Shown here piece after piece: positions 1 to 8,048 of a stretch of 48,726 nucleotides of DNA. Origin of the DNA: an uncultured Candidatus Melainabacteria bacterium (GTDB lineage: Bacteria > Cyanobacteriota > Vampirovibrionia > Gastranaerophilales > Gastranaerophilaceae); assembly GCA_949398305.1 (NCBI GenBank), contig CASLVD010000006.1:1-48726 (forward strand). Direction: 5' to 3'. Each line of letters starts with the position of its first letter. Position 1 is the stretch's first letter. The notes beneath the pieces were generated by a model. It was not told where the DNA came from. It was given only the letters and a program-made list of their open reading frames with translations, and searched no databases. The position numbers were made by a program, and so were the translations under genes.

Positions 1-12
1 GGGGGGGGGGGG
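1..12. repeat. Poly-G tract at the window edge
   Basis: At least 12 consecutive G open the window, followed by TAAC. They lie inside the leader-coding part of the pseudopilin gene. A second pseudopilin gene at 25180 has the same arrangement, a G run followed by TAAC ahead of FTLAE. True length cannot be known because the window begins inside it. Confidence 0.8.
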
Positions 13-817
13 TAACCTTTTTAGCCTTAATTTAGGCGGGTTTCAGCTATCTCCTAGAAAAGCATTTACTTTAGCCGAAGTTTTGATTACTTTAGGCATA
101 ATTGGTGTAGTTGCTGCAATGACTATTCCGAATTTAATCGCTAATGCGCAAAAAAAATCTGTAGTATCAGGACTTCAGGAAGCGCAATCTATTTTAAATC
201 AGGCGGTTAAAATGTATTCTTATGAGTCTGATGAAGAAGGTACAGGGGATTTTGATACAAGTTTAGATTCAAAATCTTTTGCCAAAAAATATTTTGAACC
301 GTACTTAAAAGTTGCACGGGTTTGTGAAAACAAGTCTGATGGCTGTTGGAAAACCGAGAACTTCTACGGTTATTACGATTTAGGAATGAACCGCAAAACT
401 GATACTATTAAATACAGTCTTGTGTTAAATAATGGTATGATAGTTGGCTTTGGTAAAATAGACGGTACAAACCTGCATTCAATAATTGTTGATATTAATG
501 GTCAGGGCAGGCGGAATGTAATGGGTAAAGATGTATTTGTTTTTTATCCGTTTAACAGTGAAGCCTTATGTGAAGGTTATAATAAAGAAAAAGCTAAAAT
601 GATTAAAAACGGAATTTATCCGGGAAGTTTTGATAATTGCGGTGTCCCTCATGTTATTTTTTCAAGAGAGGATATTTTAGCACCAAATAAATTGCTTCGT
701 GCTTGTAACAAAGATGTAGCACCTGATGGCGGAGGTCGAACAGGTGCCGGTTCAGCGTGTGCGGCTTTAATATTTAAAGACGGTTGGAAAATCAGCCGCG
801 ATTATCCATGGAAATAG
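2..817 (+). CDS. Type IV pseudopilin, 5' end outside the window
   Basis: Small secreted pilin-like protein with the class III (prepilin) signal AFTLAEVLITLGIIG, which in this family is cut by prepilin peptidase just before the Phe and then anchors or assembles through its hydrophobic helix. The frame is open back to base 2 and reads poly-Gly from a run of at least 12 G, then a leader of about 25 residues before FTLAE; the true start is not in the window. A TTG at 83 would remove the processing motif, so I reject it as the start. The globular part has several Cys and the shared pattern D-x-N-G-(x)3-x-N-x-x-G-K-D. It ends GWKISRDYPWK, almost as the 24160-24846 paralogue does. Function beyond pilin-like assembly is unknown. 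Confidence 0.85.
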   Translation, partial: GGGGNLFSLNLGGFQLSPRKAFTLAEVLITLGIIGVVAAMTIPNLIANAQKKSVVSGLQEAQSILNQAVKMYSYESDEEGTGDFDTSLDSKSFAKKYFEPYLKVARVCENKSDGCWKTENFYGYYDLGMNRKTDTIKYSLVLNNGMIVGFGKIDGTNLHSIIVDINGQGRRNVMGKDVFVFYPFNSEALCEGYNKEKAKMIKNGIYPGSFDNCGVPHVIFSREDILAPNKLLRACNKDVAPDGGGRTGAGSACAALIFKDGWKISRDYPWK

Positions 818-818
818 G

Positions 819-912
819 GTGCTCGCCGCACGGGGTATCATGCTACCAACTATTTCCAAGTCATTTCAATAGCTCAGCTCCGCAGAAATCCTTGCCGCAC
901 GGGGCATTATTG
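819..912. repeat. GC-rich direct repeat, two copies
   Basis: Two near-identical stretches of about 20 bp lie 69 bp apart (822-842 and 891-912). They share the core GCCGCACGGGG followed by YATYAT. The first begins directly after the pseudopilin stop; the second lies in the 3' end of the histidine kinase gene and encodes part of its odd tail (APCGKDFCGAELLK). The stretch 819-848 starts GGTGCT and ends ATGCTACC, as does the beginning of the GC-rich insertion in the pseudopilin at 17 kb (GGTGCT ... ATGCCACC), so the two may be related. Origin unknown. Confidence 0.5.
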
Positions 913-2108
913 GGTAATGTTATTATAAAAGTTGTTCCGTTTGCAGGTTTACTTATTATATCAATTTTACCGTTGTGAAGTTTTACGAATTCTTTTGCAA
1001 TAGTAAGTCCGAGTCCGGTTGATGTTTCGGTTTTTGATAGTGAATCTGCAATCTGGAAAAACTTATTAAATATTTTTTTATGATATTTTTTATCAATTCC
1101 GATTCCTTCATCTTTAATTGAAATATAAACGGAGTTATCTTTTTTGCCGGCTTTTATATGTATTTCAGAATTCTGCGGAGAAAATTTTATTGCGTTTCCA
1201 AGAAGGTTAAAAATTACCTGTTGAAGTTTTATATAATCACCGTTCAAACTCAGGTTTTCATCAATATCTTTAACTACTTTTACCCCTTTCTTTTGATAAA
1301 GTGGTTTTAAGATATTACAGACTTCTTCTATTAATATATTAATATCAACAGATGAAATATTTAATTTAACTGTATTTGATTCCAGTTTTGAAATATCAAG
1401 AATTTCGTTAATCATTCCCAACAGACGAATTCCTGCAATTCTTATATCATCAATATATTCAGCTTGCTTTTGAGTAAGTTCGCCAAATATCCTGTTTCCC
1501 AGAATCTCTGAAAAACCGATTATTGAATTCAACGGTGTACGCAAGTCGTGCGAAACATTTGCGATAAACTGATTTTGAAGTTTTTCGTTAGCTTTTATTT
1601 TTTTATTTTGTTTTTTGATTGTTTCATAAGCCTGCTGAGTTTCAATTATACCTTCTTCAAGTGCTTTAACTTGCATTTGTAAAACTTTTGAAAGTTCCAA
1701 ATCTTTTATCAGGTTGGAAATAATTTGAGAACAGGTCTTAAAAATAAGTTTTTCATCCAGAGTAAAATTAGGGGTAAAGTTTTTTTTATCACGAAAGATT
1801 ACAAGCAATCCAAAAACAGTATCTTTAATTATCAGGCGGCTGCAAAGATTATTTTCTCCCGGGAAAATCGGAGGTTCTTGAAGGTTGTACAAATTTTTTG
1901 AAGTCTTTTCATCAAGTTTTATATCTTCATAAATCTCATAATTTTTCCCGAATTCAAGGGTTAACCGCTCAGGTGTAAGATAAAAAATCGCAGCAGAATC
2001 AAACCTGATTATTTCATTCAGTACATCAAATATTTCATCTGCGTGGGAATTTTTATTTAAATCAAGTTCGTAGAATTTATTAATTTTTTCTATTGCGTTT
2101 TTGAACAA
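861..2108 (-). CDS. Soluble sensor histidine kinase
   Basis: Two-component kinase that autophosphorylates on His and passes the phosphate to an unseen response regulator. Residues 1-135 look GAF-like, followed by a probable coiled coil (about 136-180). The HisKA dimerisation helix has the phospho-acceptor at H187 (NVSHDLRTP). The HATPase domain shows the N box NLLGNAIKFSP, the G1 box DEGIGID and the G2 box STGLGLTIAK. I see no membrane helix, so it is probably cytoplasmic. It starts at TTG directly behind the hpt stop codon, with GAGG in the hpt 3' end as ribosome site, so it is translationally linked to hpt. No response regulator gene is adjacent, making it an orphan. The last 14 residues are encoded in a local GC-rich repeat. 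Confidence 0.9.
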   Translation of the reverse strand: MFKNAIEKINKFYELDLNKNSHADEIFDVLNEIIRFDSAAIFYLTPERLTLEFGKNYEIYEDIKLDEKTSKNLYNLQEPPIFPGENNLCSRLIIKDTVFGLLVIFRDKKNFTPNFTLDEKLIFKTCSQIISNLIKDLELSKVLQMQVKALEEGIIETQQAYETIKKQNKKIKANEKLQNQFIANVSHDLRTPLNSIIGFSEILGNRIFGELTQKQAEYIDDIRIAGIRLLGMINEILDISKLESNTVKLNISSVDINILIEEVCNILKPLYQKKGVKVVKDIDENLSLNGDYIKLQQVIFNLLGNAIKFSPQNSEIHIKAGKKDNSVYISIKDEGIGIDKKYHKKIFNKFFQIADSLSKTETSTGLGLTIAKEFVKLHNGKIDIISKPANGTTFIITLPNNAPCGKDFCGAELLK

Positions 2109-2642
2109 TTAAACCTCTTTGTAACCGATGTATCTAAGGTTTCTGTAATATCCGTCATAGTCTAAACCGTAGCCTACAACAAATTTATCATCAACTTCAA
2201 ACCCGTAATAATCCGGTTCGACATCCACTTTTCTTGTAATTTTTTTATCCAGAAGTGAACAGAATTTCAAAGATTTTACGTTGAAATTTATTCCCATAAA
2301 ATCAATTAGGAATTTTGCAGTTAACCCTGTATCAACGATGTCTTCGATAATAAGAACGTTTTTCCCGTTAAGGTCAGGAAGCTTGATATCTACGGCGTTA
2401 ACTTTGCCGGATGTAGTTGTAGCAGAACCATAGCTTGATAGTCTGATAAATTCCATTTTTAAAGGCATATCAAGATTTTTTACAAGGTCAGTTGCAAACA
2501 TTACAGCACCTTTTAAAACACAGATTGCTATAACTTCTTCCCCGTTATAAAATTTGTTCATTTCATCAGCCAGCTCTTTGATTCTTGATTGAAGCTGTTC
2601 TTCGCTGAATAATACTTTTAAATCTTCGATTTTAATTTCCAT
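2109..2642 (-). CDS. hpt: Hypoxanthine phosphoribosyltransferase
   Basis: Purine salvage enzyme joining hypoxanthine or guanine to PRPP, giving IMP or GMP, in the cytoplasm. The PRPP-binding loop VLIIEDIVDTGLTA lies at residues 96-109, and the C-terminal half has the VEPDYYGFEVDDKFVVGYGLD segment typical of the family. At 177 aa it has the usual length. Its start overlaps the end of tilS by 11 bp, and tilS next to hpt is a widespread gene order in bacteria, which supports both calls. Confidence 0.95.
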   Translation of the reverse strand: MEIKIEDLKVLFSEEQLQSRIKELADEMNKFYNGEEVIAICVLKGAVMFATDLVKNLDMPLKMEFIRLSSYGSATTTSGKVNAVDIKLPDLNGKNVLIIEDIVDTGLTAKFLIDFMGINFNVKSLKFCSLLDKKITRKVDVEPDYYGFEVDDKFVVGYGLDYDGYYRNLRYIGYKEV

Positions 2643-3975
2643 TTTCGCCCTCTTTATAAAATTTCATTCTGTGTGTTGCTTTTTTGGTTATTTTAATCTT
2701 ATCGCTTATTCCAAGCCCGATTGCCCATAAGATTTCATTATCAAAGGCAAGGAAAAATAACTTATCTTTTTCGTGGTTTGGAATTTTTTTCTCGTTTAAG
2801 TATTTTTTTAATTTTTGAGTGCCTTTTAGTCCGAAAGGTTTTATTATATCGCCTTCAAGCCGTGTTCTTAAGTCAAAATCAATAGGTTCTGACAGCTGAA
2901 CATATGCTATTTTTTCGCTGTCTTTCGGAAACTTTTTAACTTCTTTATCAAATTTTTCAAGCTCAAATACATATTCGTCAAATTTGTAGCTTCCTTCTTT
3001 TGTAATACGAATGAAAGGTTTTAACGGTGTTTTTTGTGTAATGATTTCAATAAATTTATCACTTGTAAAAATCCATAAATCACTTGTTAAAGAACAGGTT
3101 TTACCGGATTTTGAACTTGAGTTCTCTTTTATAAATTCTAAAATATTAAAAATCTTTTTCCTGTCGTAATCGAGATTATGATTAGTAAACATGTTATAAA
3201 TAATACGTTTTTGAATAGCGTTTGAAAGATTTAAAAACTTTTTTGTTGAAATCTTATTATCAACAGATATTTTTTTTAAAATTTGGTTTAAATATTCTTC
3301 TATAATTTCTGTTTCTTCTTTTGCAATTTCAGATAGTGAATTTATTGAATCTACGGCGTTTGAATTAACTTTTTGAAAAGCCGGCATGATGTTTGCCCTG
3401 ATGAAATTTCTTTTATATTTAGTATCAGAATTTGAGCTGTCGTTGTTTGGATTTAGGTGATGTTTTTGACAGTATGTTTCGATTTCATCTCGTGTAATGT
3501 CAAGTAAAGGACGGTAAAATATTCCGCGTCTTTCGTTTATCCCCTGCAAGCCGGAAATACCTGTCCCTGTTGCAATCCTGTATATTAAAGTTTCAGCGTT
3601 ATCGTTTTTGTTGTGTGCTGTAAAAACTATTTGGCTGTTAAATTTTTTTGCACAGTGTTTAAAAAAATCATACCTTGCATCTCTTGCCGCTGTTTCTGTT
3701 TTTGGAATATTTGATGCTAAATTTTCACTGTAGAATTCGATACCAAGAGATTCACAGAAATTTTTACAGTTAATTTCTTCGTTATCGCTTTCTTCCCCGC
3801 GCCATTTGTGGTTTAGGTGGATTGCAACGATTTTGTTTTTTACGGTGTGATGTAAAGCATCTAAAAGACACATTGAATCGTATCCGCCTGAAAATGCCGC
3901 AAGATAAACTAAATCCGGTTTATCTAAATCGTGTTTTTGCAAAAAAGATTTAATTGTTTCGCGAATTTTGTTCAT
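2632..3975 (-). CDS. tilS: tRNA(Ile)-lysidine synthase
   Basis: Converts the wobble cytidine of the tRNA-Ile that reads AUA to lysidine, using ATP and lysine; normally essential. The PP-loop ATP-pyrophosphatase motif SGGYDS is at residues 29-34, followed by the expected HLNHKWRGEESDNEE and FTAHNKNDNAETLIYR stretches. The C-terminal part (about 365-440) carries the TilS C-domain signature with RTRLEGDIIKPFG. Length (447 aa) is normal. It starts with ATG a few bases after the stop of the Clp-N gene and overlaps hpt downstream, so it sits within a tight operon. Confidence 0.95.
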   Translation of the reverse strand: MNKIRETIKSFLQKHDLDKPDLVYLAAFSGGYDSMCLLDALHHTVKNKIVAIHLNHKWRGEESDNEEINCKNFCESLGIEFYSENLASNIPKTETAARDARYDFFKHCAKKFNSQIVFTAHNKNDNAETLIYRIATGTGISGLQGINERRGIFYRPLLDITRDEIETYCQKHHLNPNNDSSNSDTKYKRNFIRANIMPAFQKVNSNAVDSINSLSEIAKEETEIIEEYLNQILKKISVDNKISTKKFLNLSNAIQKRIIYNMFTNHNLDYDRKKIFNILEFIKENSSSKSGKTCSLTSDLWIFTSDKFIEIITQKTPLKPFIRITKEGSYKFDEYVFELEKFDKEVKKFPKDSEKIAYVQLSEPIDFDLRTRLEGDIIKPFGLKGTQKLKKYLNEKKIPNHEKDKLFFLAFDNEILWAIGLGISDKIKITKKATHRMKFYKEGENGN

Positions 3976-3980
3976 AGTTA

Positions 3981-5342
3981 CTATGCTTTTGCGATATGTT
4001 TTTTAATGCCTTCTCTAATTTCCACAACATCTGTTCCAAGCTGCTCTAATGCCTGCATCGCAAGAGAATCAGGCTCCGTTGTGATAGCATAAAGCAGGTC
4101 AGATGATTCAATTTTGGTTTTATTTTGTTTTTTAGCGTATTCCCAGGCTGTTTCCAGAACTCGTTTAGCGCGTTTTGTAAATACCATTTCATTTTCAAAA
4201 TACTCATTACCATAGCCGATAATTCGTTCAACAATTATACGCGCATCGCGGATGTTTATTTCAAGTTCATTTAATACAACAGCGCCAATTCCTGTTGCTT
4301 CGCCGATTATGCCGAGTAAAAACATTTCAGTTCCTACAACACCTCTGCCGATTCTTCGCGCTTCTTGTTTTGCAAGTCTGAGGATTGTAAGTGTTTCTGG
4401 CATTTGTTTTTCAATTGGTTTGATAATTCCGTGGGCAAGGTCATCGTCATTAATATTTAATTCTTTAAAAATATTATATGCAACGCCTTTTTTGGTTTTT
4501 AAAAGTCCGAGAATCATATGTTCCGGCAGAACTTCGGATGAACCGAGTTCTTTAGCTGTTTGAAGCGCCAAACTCATTGCAATAAAAGCGTTTGGAGTAA
4601 AGACAATTTGACGTCCTTCGTATTCTGCCTGACGAGAATCTATATGAGATAATTTTTCTTCAAAAATCTCATTGGTAATACCAAAATCAGCCAGAATTTT
4701 AGCTAAATCAGAGTCTTTATCTTCCAATATTGATGAAATAATTTGTTCTGTACCAAGGATTTCGTAGTTTGATGTTGAAAGCTTTGAAACTGCACGTTCA
4801 AAGATTTTTGATGATTTTTCATTATCAAAAAGGGAATCGGTTTCCTGTGTTAAATTAACTTCCTGTTCTTTGTTTTCATCAAGTTCAGGGTGAAAATCCT
4901 TCTTGACTTTTCGCTGGACAAGTTTTTCAATTAGCGGTCTTGATTTTTCGATATCAAAATCAAGGTGTTCAAGATATTCGCTGATTTTGGAATGCTTATC
5001 ATTAATTGCTGCTAAAACAAGGTGTTCATAATGTACAGTTGGGTTTCCTGATTTTTCAATCAAGTCCATTGTATTGGTCAAAATCCGTTTGAAATCTTCA
5101 CTGAATGGAATTGCAGAATTCATATCAGCTTCTTCAATATTCAGGCTAAGATATATTTCTTCTGCCAGTCTTTCGTATGTTATATCGTAAGTTTTAAAGA
5201 TTTTTGCAACAAAACCTTTTGTCTCTTTGACAAGAGCAAGAAGCAAATGTTCAGCCAAAACCTTATCAGAGTGGTCATAAATGGCGATATTTTGGGCTTC
5301 TACTATTACGTTGACTGCTTTTTCAGTAAATTTTTCAAACAA
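3981..5342 (-). CDS. Clp N-domain protein with six repeats and no ATPase
   Basis: The whole 453 aa protein is built from Clp N-terminal helical repeats, which in ClpA/ClpC bind adaptors and substrates. I count six: about residues 4-55, 80-135, 178-235, 246-305, 315-375 and 382-450. There is no Walker A or B motif and no AAA+ module, so it cannot be an unfoldase itself. The fifth and sixth repeats (VVGTEMFLLGIIGEATGIGA, then RIIGYG) closely resemble the N-domain of cyanobacterial-type ClpC. It starts at TTG behind an AAGGAAG ribosome site. It may act as an adaptor or decoy for a Clp ATPase; that role is inference. Confidence 0.8.
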   Translation of the reverse strand: MFEKFTEKAVNVIVEAQNIAIYDHSDKVLAEHLLLALVKETKGFVAKIFKTYDITYERLAEEIYLSLNIEEADMNSAIPFSEDFKRILTNTMDLIEKSGNPTVHYEHLVLAAINDKHSKISEYLEHLDFDIEKSRPLIEKLVQRKVKKDFHPELDENKEQEVNLTQETDSLFDNEKSSKIFERAVSKLSTSNYEILGTEQIISSILEDKDSDLAKILADFGITNEIFEEKLSHIDSRQAEYEGRQIVFTPNAFIAMSLALQTAKELGSSEVLPEHMILGLLKTKKGVAYNIFKELNINDDDLAHGIIKPIEKQMPETLTILRLAKQEARRIGRGVVGTEMFLLGIIGEATGIGAVVLNELEINIRDARIIVERIIGYGNEYFENEMVFTKRAKRVLETAWEYAKKQNKTKIESSDLLYAITTEPDSLAMQALEQLGTDVVEIREGIKKHIAKA

Positions 5343-5356
5343 GATTTTCTTCCTTA

Positions 5357-5641
5357 TTATTCTTCAATATCTTCTTCATCTTCATCGATTGGTTCTAGGC
5401 TTTCAATATATTCCTGAACTTTATCGAATTCATCATCATCGTCAATTGTTTCAAAGAAAACTTCTTCGCCTTCTTCTGTATATCTCATTAGCACAACTTC
5501 AGGATCTTCATCTTCAGTATCAGCTTCGATTAAAAGTGCGTATTGTTTTCCTTCAAATTCAATGATATCATACAATTCACATTTGATTACAGTACCGTCA
5601 TCATCTGTGATTTCAATGATATTTTCTTCGTTAATTGCCAT
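5357..5641 (-). CDS. DUF1292 (UPF0473) family acidic protein
   Basis: Ninety-four-residue, strongly acidic protein with the DUF1292 core (IIEITDDDGTVIKCELYDII and GKQYALLIEAD) and an Asp/Glu-rich tail. The molecular function of the family is not established. In Firmicutes relatives lie next to ruvX/yqgF, and the same neighbourhood is seen here, which supports the call. A clear AAGGAG ribosome site precedes the ATG. Confidence 0.85.
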   Translation of the reverse strand: MAINEENIIEITDDDGTVIKCELYDIIEFEGKQYALLIEADTEDEDPEVVLMRYTEEGEEVFFETIDDDDEFDKVQEYIESLEPIDEDEEDIEE

Positions 5642-5653
5642 AGTTTTTTCTCC

Positions 5654-6058
5654 TTAATTTTTGCGTGACAGGTATTGTTCCAGTATAATACAAGCACTTT
5701 CAATATCAACTAATCCTTTATCTTTCCGGAAGTCTATTTTTTTATTGCGAAGATTTTCTTCTGCTGTATCAGAAGTTAACCTTTCGTCTTCAAATAAAAC
5801 CTCGTAATTTTTAATTTTTGCGGCAAAATTTTCACAATTTTCTGCCTGAAAGCCTTTTGTCCCGTCCATATTGAGCGGAAGCCCTACTACAATTTTCTTA
5901 ACATTGTTTTCTTTTGCAATTTTGTAAATTGTTTCAAGCGCTTTATCTTCAGGCTCGCGCGGAATGTATGAATGACCGTTTGAAAGCATTAAAAGATAGT
6001 CGCTTAGCGCGATTCCAATCCTTTTTGTACCGATATCAAGTGCCATTACTTTGTACAT
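5654..6058 (-). CDS. ruvX: RuvX/YqgF family pre-16S rRNA nuclease or Holliday-junction resolvase
   Basis: RNase H-fold protein of the YqgF family, implicated in 16S rRNA 5'-end maturation and, in some species, Holliday-junction resolution. The N-terminal strand MALDIGTKRIGIALSD carries the first catalytic Asp. Further family motifs are VVGLPLNMDG, LFEDERLTS and the C-terminal DIESACIILEQYL, with its late acidic residues. I place the start at 6058, where ATG overlaps the upstream TAA as TAATG, giving 134 aa; an in-frame ATG at 6070 would add four residues and lie inside the upstream gene. Confidence 0.92.
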   Translation of the reverse strand: MYKVMALDIGTKRIGIALSDYLLMLSNGHSYIPREPEDKALETIYKIAKENNVKKIVVGLPLNMDGTKGFQAENCENFAAKIKNYEVLFEDERLTSDTAEENLRNKKIDFRKDKGLVDIESACIILEQYLSRKN

Positions 6059-7653
6059 TATTTTACCCATATTTCTTCGATAAATTTGATTTTATCGTCG
6101 ATTTCTTCTATTGTCAGACCGTTATTTTCTACACTTTTGTCGTACTTAATGACCATTAAATACTCATAAATACTGCGTTTTAAGATGCTTTTATAAAGTT
6201 CTTGTTTGATTTCTTCATCTTTGAAAAGTCCATAAATTTTTTGAGCATCTTCTTCTTTTCCTATTACAAATTTTATATAAGCAGCCATTAGTAATTTTTG
6301 ATTCCATGCAGTTTTTTCTTCATTGTAGAAAACCTTTTCAAGGTTATTTTCTATAAGTTCATTTAAGTTTTGGCAGTCTTTTAGTTCTTTTAACAATATA
6401 GTAAATTCATCACTATAGTTGCAATCCAAAAACCAGTGAGCTGAAATTTTCATATCATCAAGTTCTGTGATAATTTCCCGATCAACTTTTGCCGGTACAA
6501 TTTGTTCTGATAAAATAGTTTCAATCTGCTCACTGTCAAAATCAATATCAATTAAAAGATTTTTCCAGCAAACATATTCATAAGGCAGTTTCCAGTTGTT
6601 GTGGCTGTTTTTAATTGTTGTAATTTCGGCATTATATAGTATTGTTTTGAATGATTCGGGGTCGATATCAACTGTTTTTTCGTCCCGTAAAAATCTTTCA
6701 AGAATTTTGCTGCATTCAAATTTAGAAATCTCAAAGAAGCCGAAACAGTCTTTTATACCGGTTTCAATGTTTATAACAATTGATACAAAGCGGATTTTTT
6801 CATCCTGTGTAATTCTTGTAAAAATTAGTGCCATATCGCCGTGACCGTCAGGATATGTCAGGTAAAATTTATACGGCTTGCTGTCAGATAGAACTTCTTT
6901 ATAAAATTCTTTGGTGTTATCTTGGCGCATTCCGGAAATTTTTATAGTAGACAGGCTTCGTTTAATTTCCTGCAAGAGTTCACCTGTTGCAAGGTGCTGC
7001 ATTTCATCAAGTACATGAAGTGCAAGCTGTGATTTTGTATCCCCCAGAAGTTTCAGGGCTTCTTTGCCTGTAGGGCTGTTTGGTTCTGAGACAAATACGG
7101 GAATCAAGATATTTGCCAGAACATCTGAATCAAAATCATCGGCAAATGAATTTAATAATGTGATTTTATCTTGTACTCTAATTGATGCCAGAAAATCCAT
7201 AAAATCAATTTGAACTTCAGGATTGATAACAGCAGTGTTTAAAAGCTGTTTTGTATTGGCATCAAGAAGGCTTTGCGCATCATCAAGGTATTCTTCGCAG
7301 GTTTCGTATGACCAATCTGCATCAAGTTCGCGCAGAAGGTTTAAAATCGTAATTTTAACTTCTGTTTGAAGGTTCTGGTTTTTAAGAGTTTCCCATAATT
7401 TATTTATAAGTTCGTCTTTAGGTACAAAATGTTCTAACAGAAAACAAAGAACAGGAATTTTTTCCTGACTTGCGTTGACAAGTTCTTTAAACAACACTTT
7501 TGAGATAAGTTTTTTATCTTCCTGTGAGTCGAGCATATCAAAATCTGCAAGACAATTTTGGATATCATTTACCGAATTTATTTTTCCTAACAATTCGGTA
7601 ATTGCAGATTTTAGTTCAAACGGGTTTAGTTGTTTAAATTTAGCACCTGTCAT
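6058..7653 (-). CDS. Unknown 531-aa protein, probably helical-repeat
   Basis: I do not recognise this gene. Residues 1 to about 245 look like a chain of amphipathic helices of HEAT/ARM type, with recurring leucine-rich pairs and many acidic residues. Residues about 260-390 change character: a mixed strand-helix region begins with PYKFYLTYPDGHGDMALIFTR and runs to YVCWKNLLIDIDFD. The C-terminus is helical again. There is no signal peptide or membrane helix, so it is probably cytoplasmic. Its stop overlaps the ruvX start as TAATG, and it follows the zinc-finger gene closely, so it belongs to the same transcription unit. Confidence 0.6.
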   Translation of the reverse strand: MTGAKFKQLNPFELKSAITELLGKINSVNDIQNCLADFDMLDSQEDKKLISKVLFKELVNASQEKIPVLCFLLEHFVPKDELINKLWETLKNQNLQTEVKITILNLLRELDADWSYETCEEYLDDAQSLLDANTKQLLNTAVINPEVQIDFMDFLASIRVQDKITLLNSFADDFDSDVLANILIPVFVSEPNSPTGKEALKLLGDTKSQLALHVLDEMQHLATGELLQEIKRSLSTIKISGMRQDNTKEFYKEVLSDSKPYKFYLTYPDGHGDMALIFTRITQDEKIRFVSIVINIETGIKDCFGFFEISKFECSKILERFLRDEKTVDIDPESFKTILYNAEITTIKNSHNNWKLPYEYVCWKNLLIDIDFDSEQIETILSEQIVPAKVDREIITELDDMKISAHWFLDCNYSDEFTILLKELKDCQNLNELIENNLEKVFYNEEKTAWNQKLLMAAYIKFVIGKEEDAQKIYGLFKDEEIKQELYKSILKRSIYEYLMVIKYDKSVENNGLTIEEIDDKIKFIEEIWVK

Positions 7654-7661
7654 AAGTTTGA

Positions 7662-7931
7662 TTATCTAGCCTTTCCCCAGAACGCATCCAGAATATGCTG
7701 AGCCTCAGCTGATGGCATTCTGTCCTGCAAAATTAAGTATTGAACTGCAATCATTGCGCATTCAGAACAAATATTTACCCCCGGACCTTTTACCATTTTT
7801 ATTACCTGAGTGTTAGGTCTGCCGCAGAAACTGCAATAAACAGGTTCACAAACTTTGTTTTCATCCTGTTGTTTTTCGTCAGTAATAGCCTTTTTTTTAG
7901 CGCCTAAGCTGACTACTTTATCATCTGACAT
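7662..7931 (-). CDS. Stand-alone ClpX-type zinc-finger protein
   Basis: An 89-aa protein whose second half is the C4 zinc-binding domain found at the N-terminus of ClpX: C33, C36, C55 and C58 in CSFCGRPN ... VNICSECAM. In ClpX this domain dimerises and binds adaptors and substrates. No AAA+ domain follows; the protein ends about 30 residues later. The start at 7931 is supported by AAAGGAGAATTATATG; an in-frame ATG at 7985 lacks such a site. It heads the minus-strand cluster that also holds a Clp-N-only protein, so two Clp-type docking domains without ATPases lie close together. Confidence 0.85.
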   Translation of the reverse strand: MSDDKVVSLGAKKKAITDEKQQDENKVCEPVYCSFCGRPNTQVIKMVKGPGVNICSECAMIAVQYLILQDRMPSAEAQHILDAFWGKAR

Positions 7932-8048
7932 ATAATTCTCCTTTTTTACATTTTTATTGTAACTTAAATTAATGAAATTTGCCATATTTTTATTATTAAA
8001 TTATAATTAGTTTAACATCAGCTTAACATGTTTAAATAAGGGGTATAA

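Noticed and set aside
784-978. Plus-strand frame of 64 codons overlapping the pseudopilin end and the kinase gene
   Set aside because: It runs opposite the kinase 3' end, has no ribosome site, and its second half is just the complement of conserved kinase sequence.
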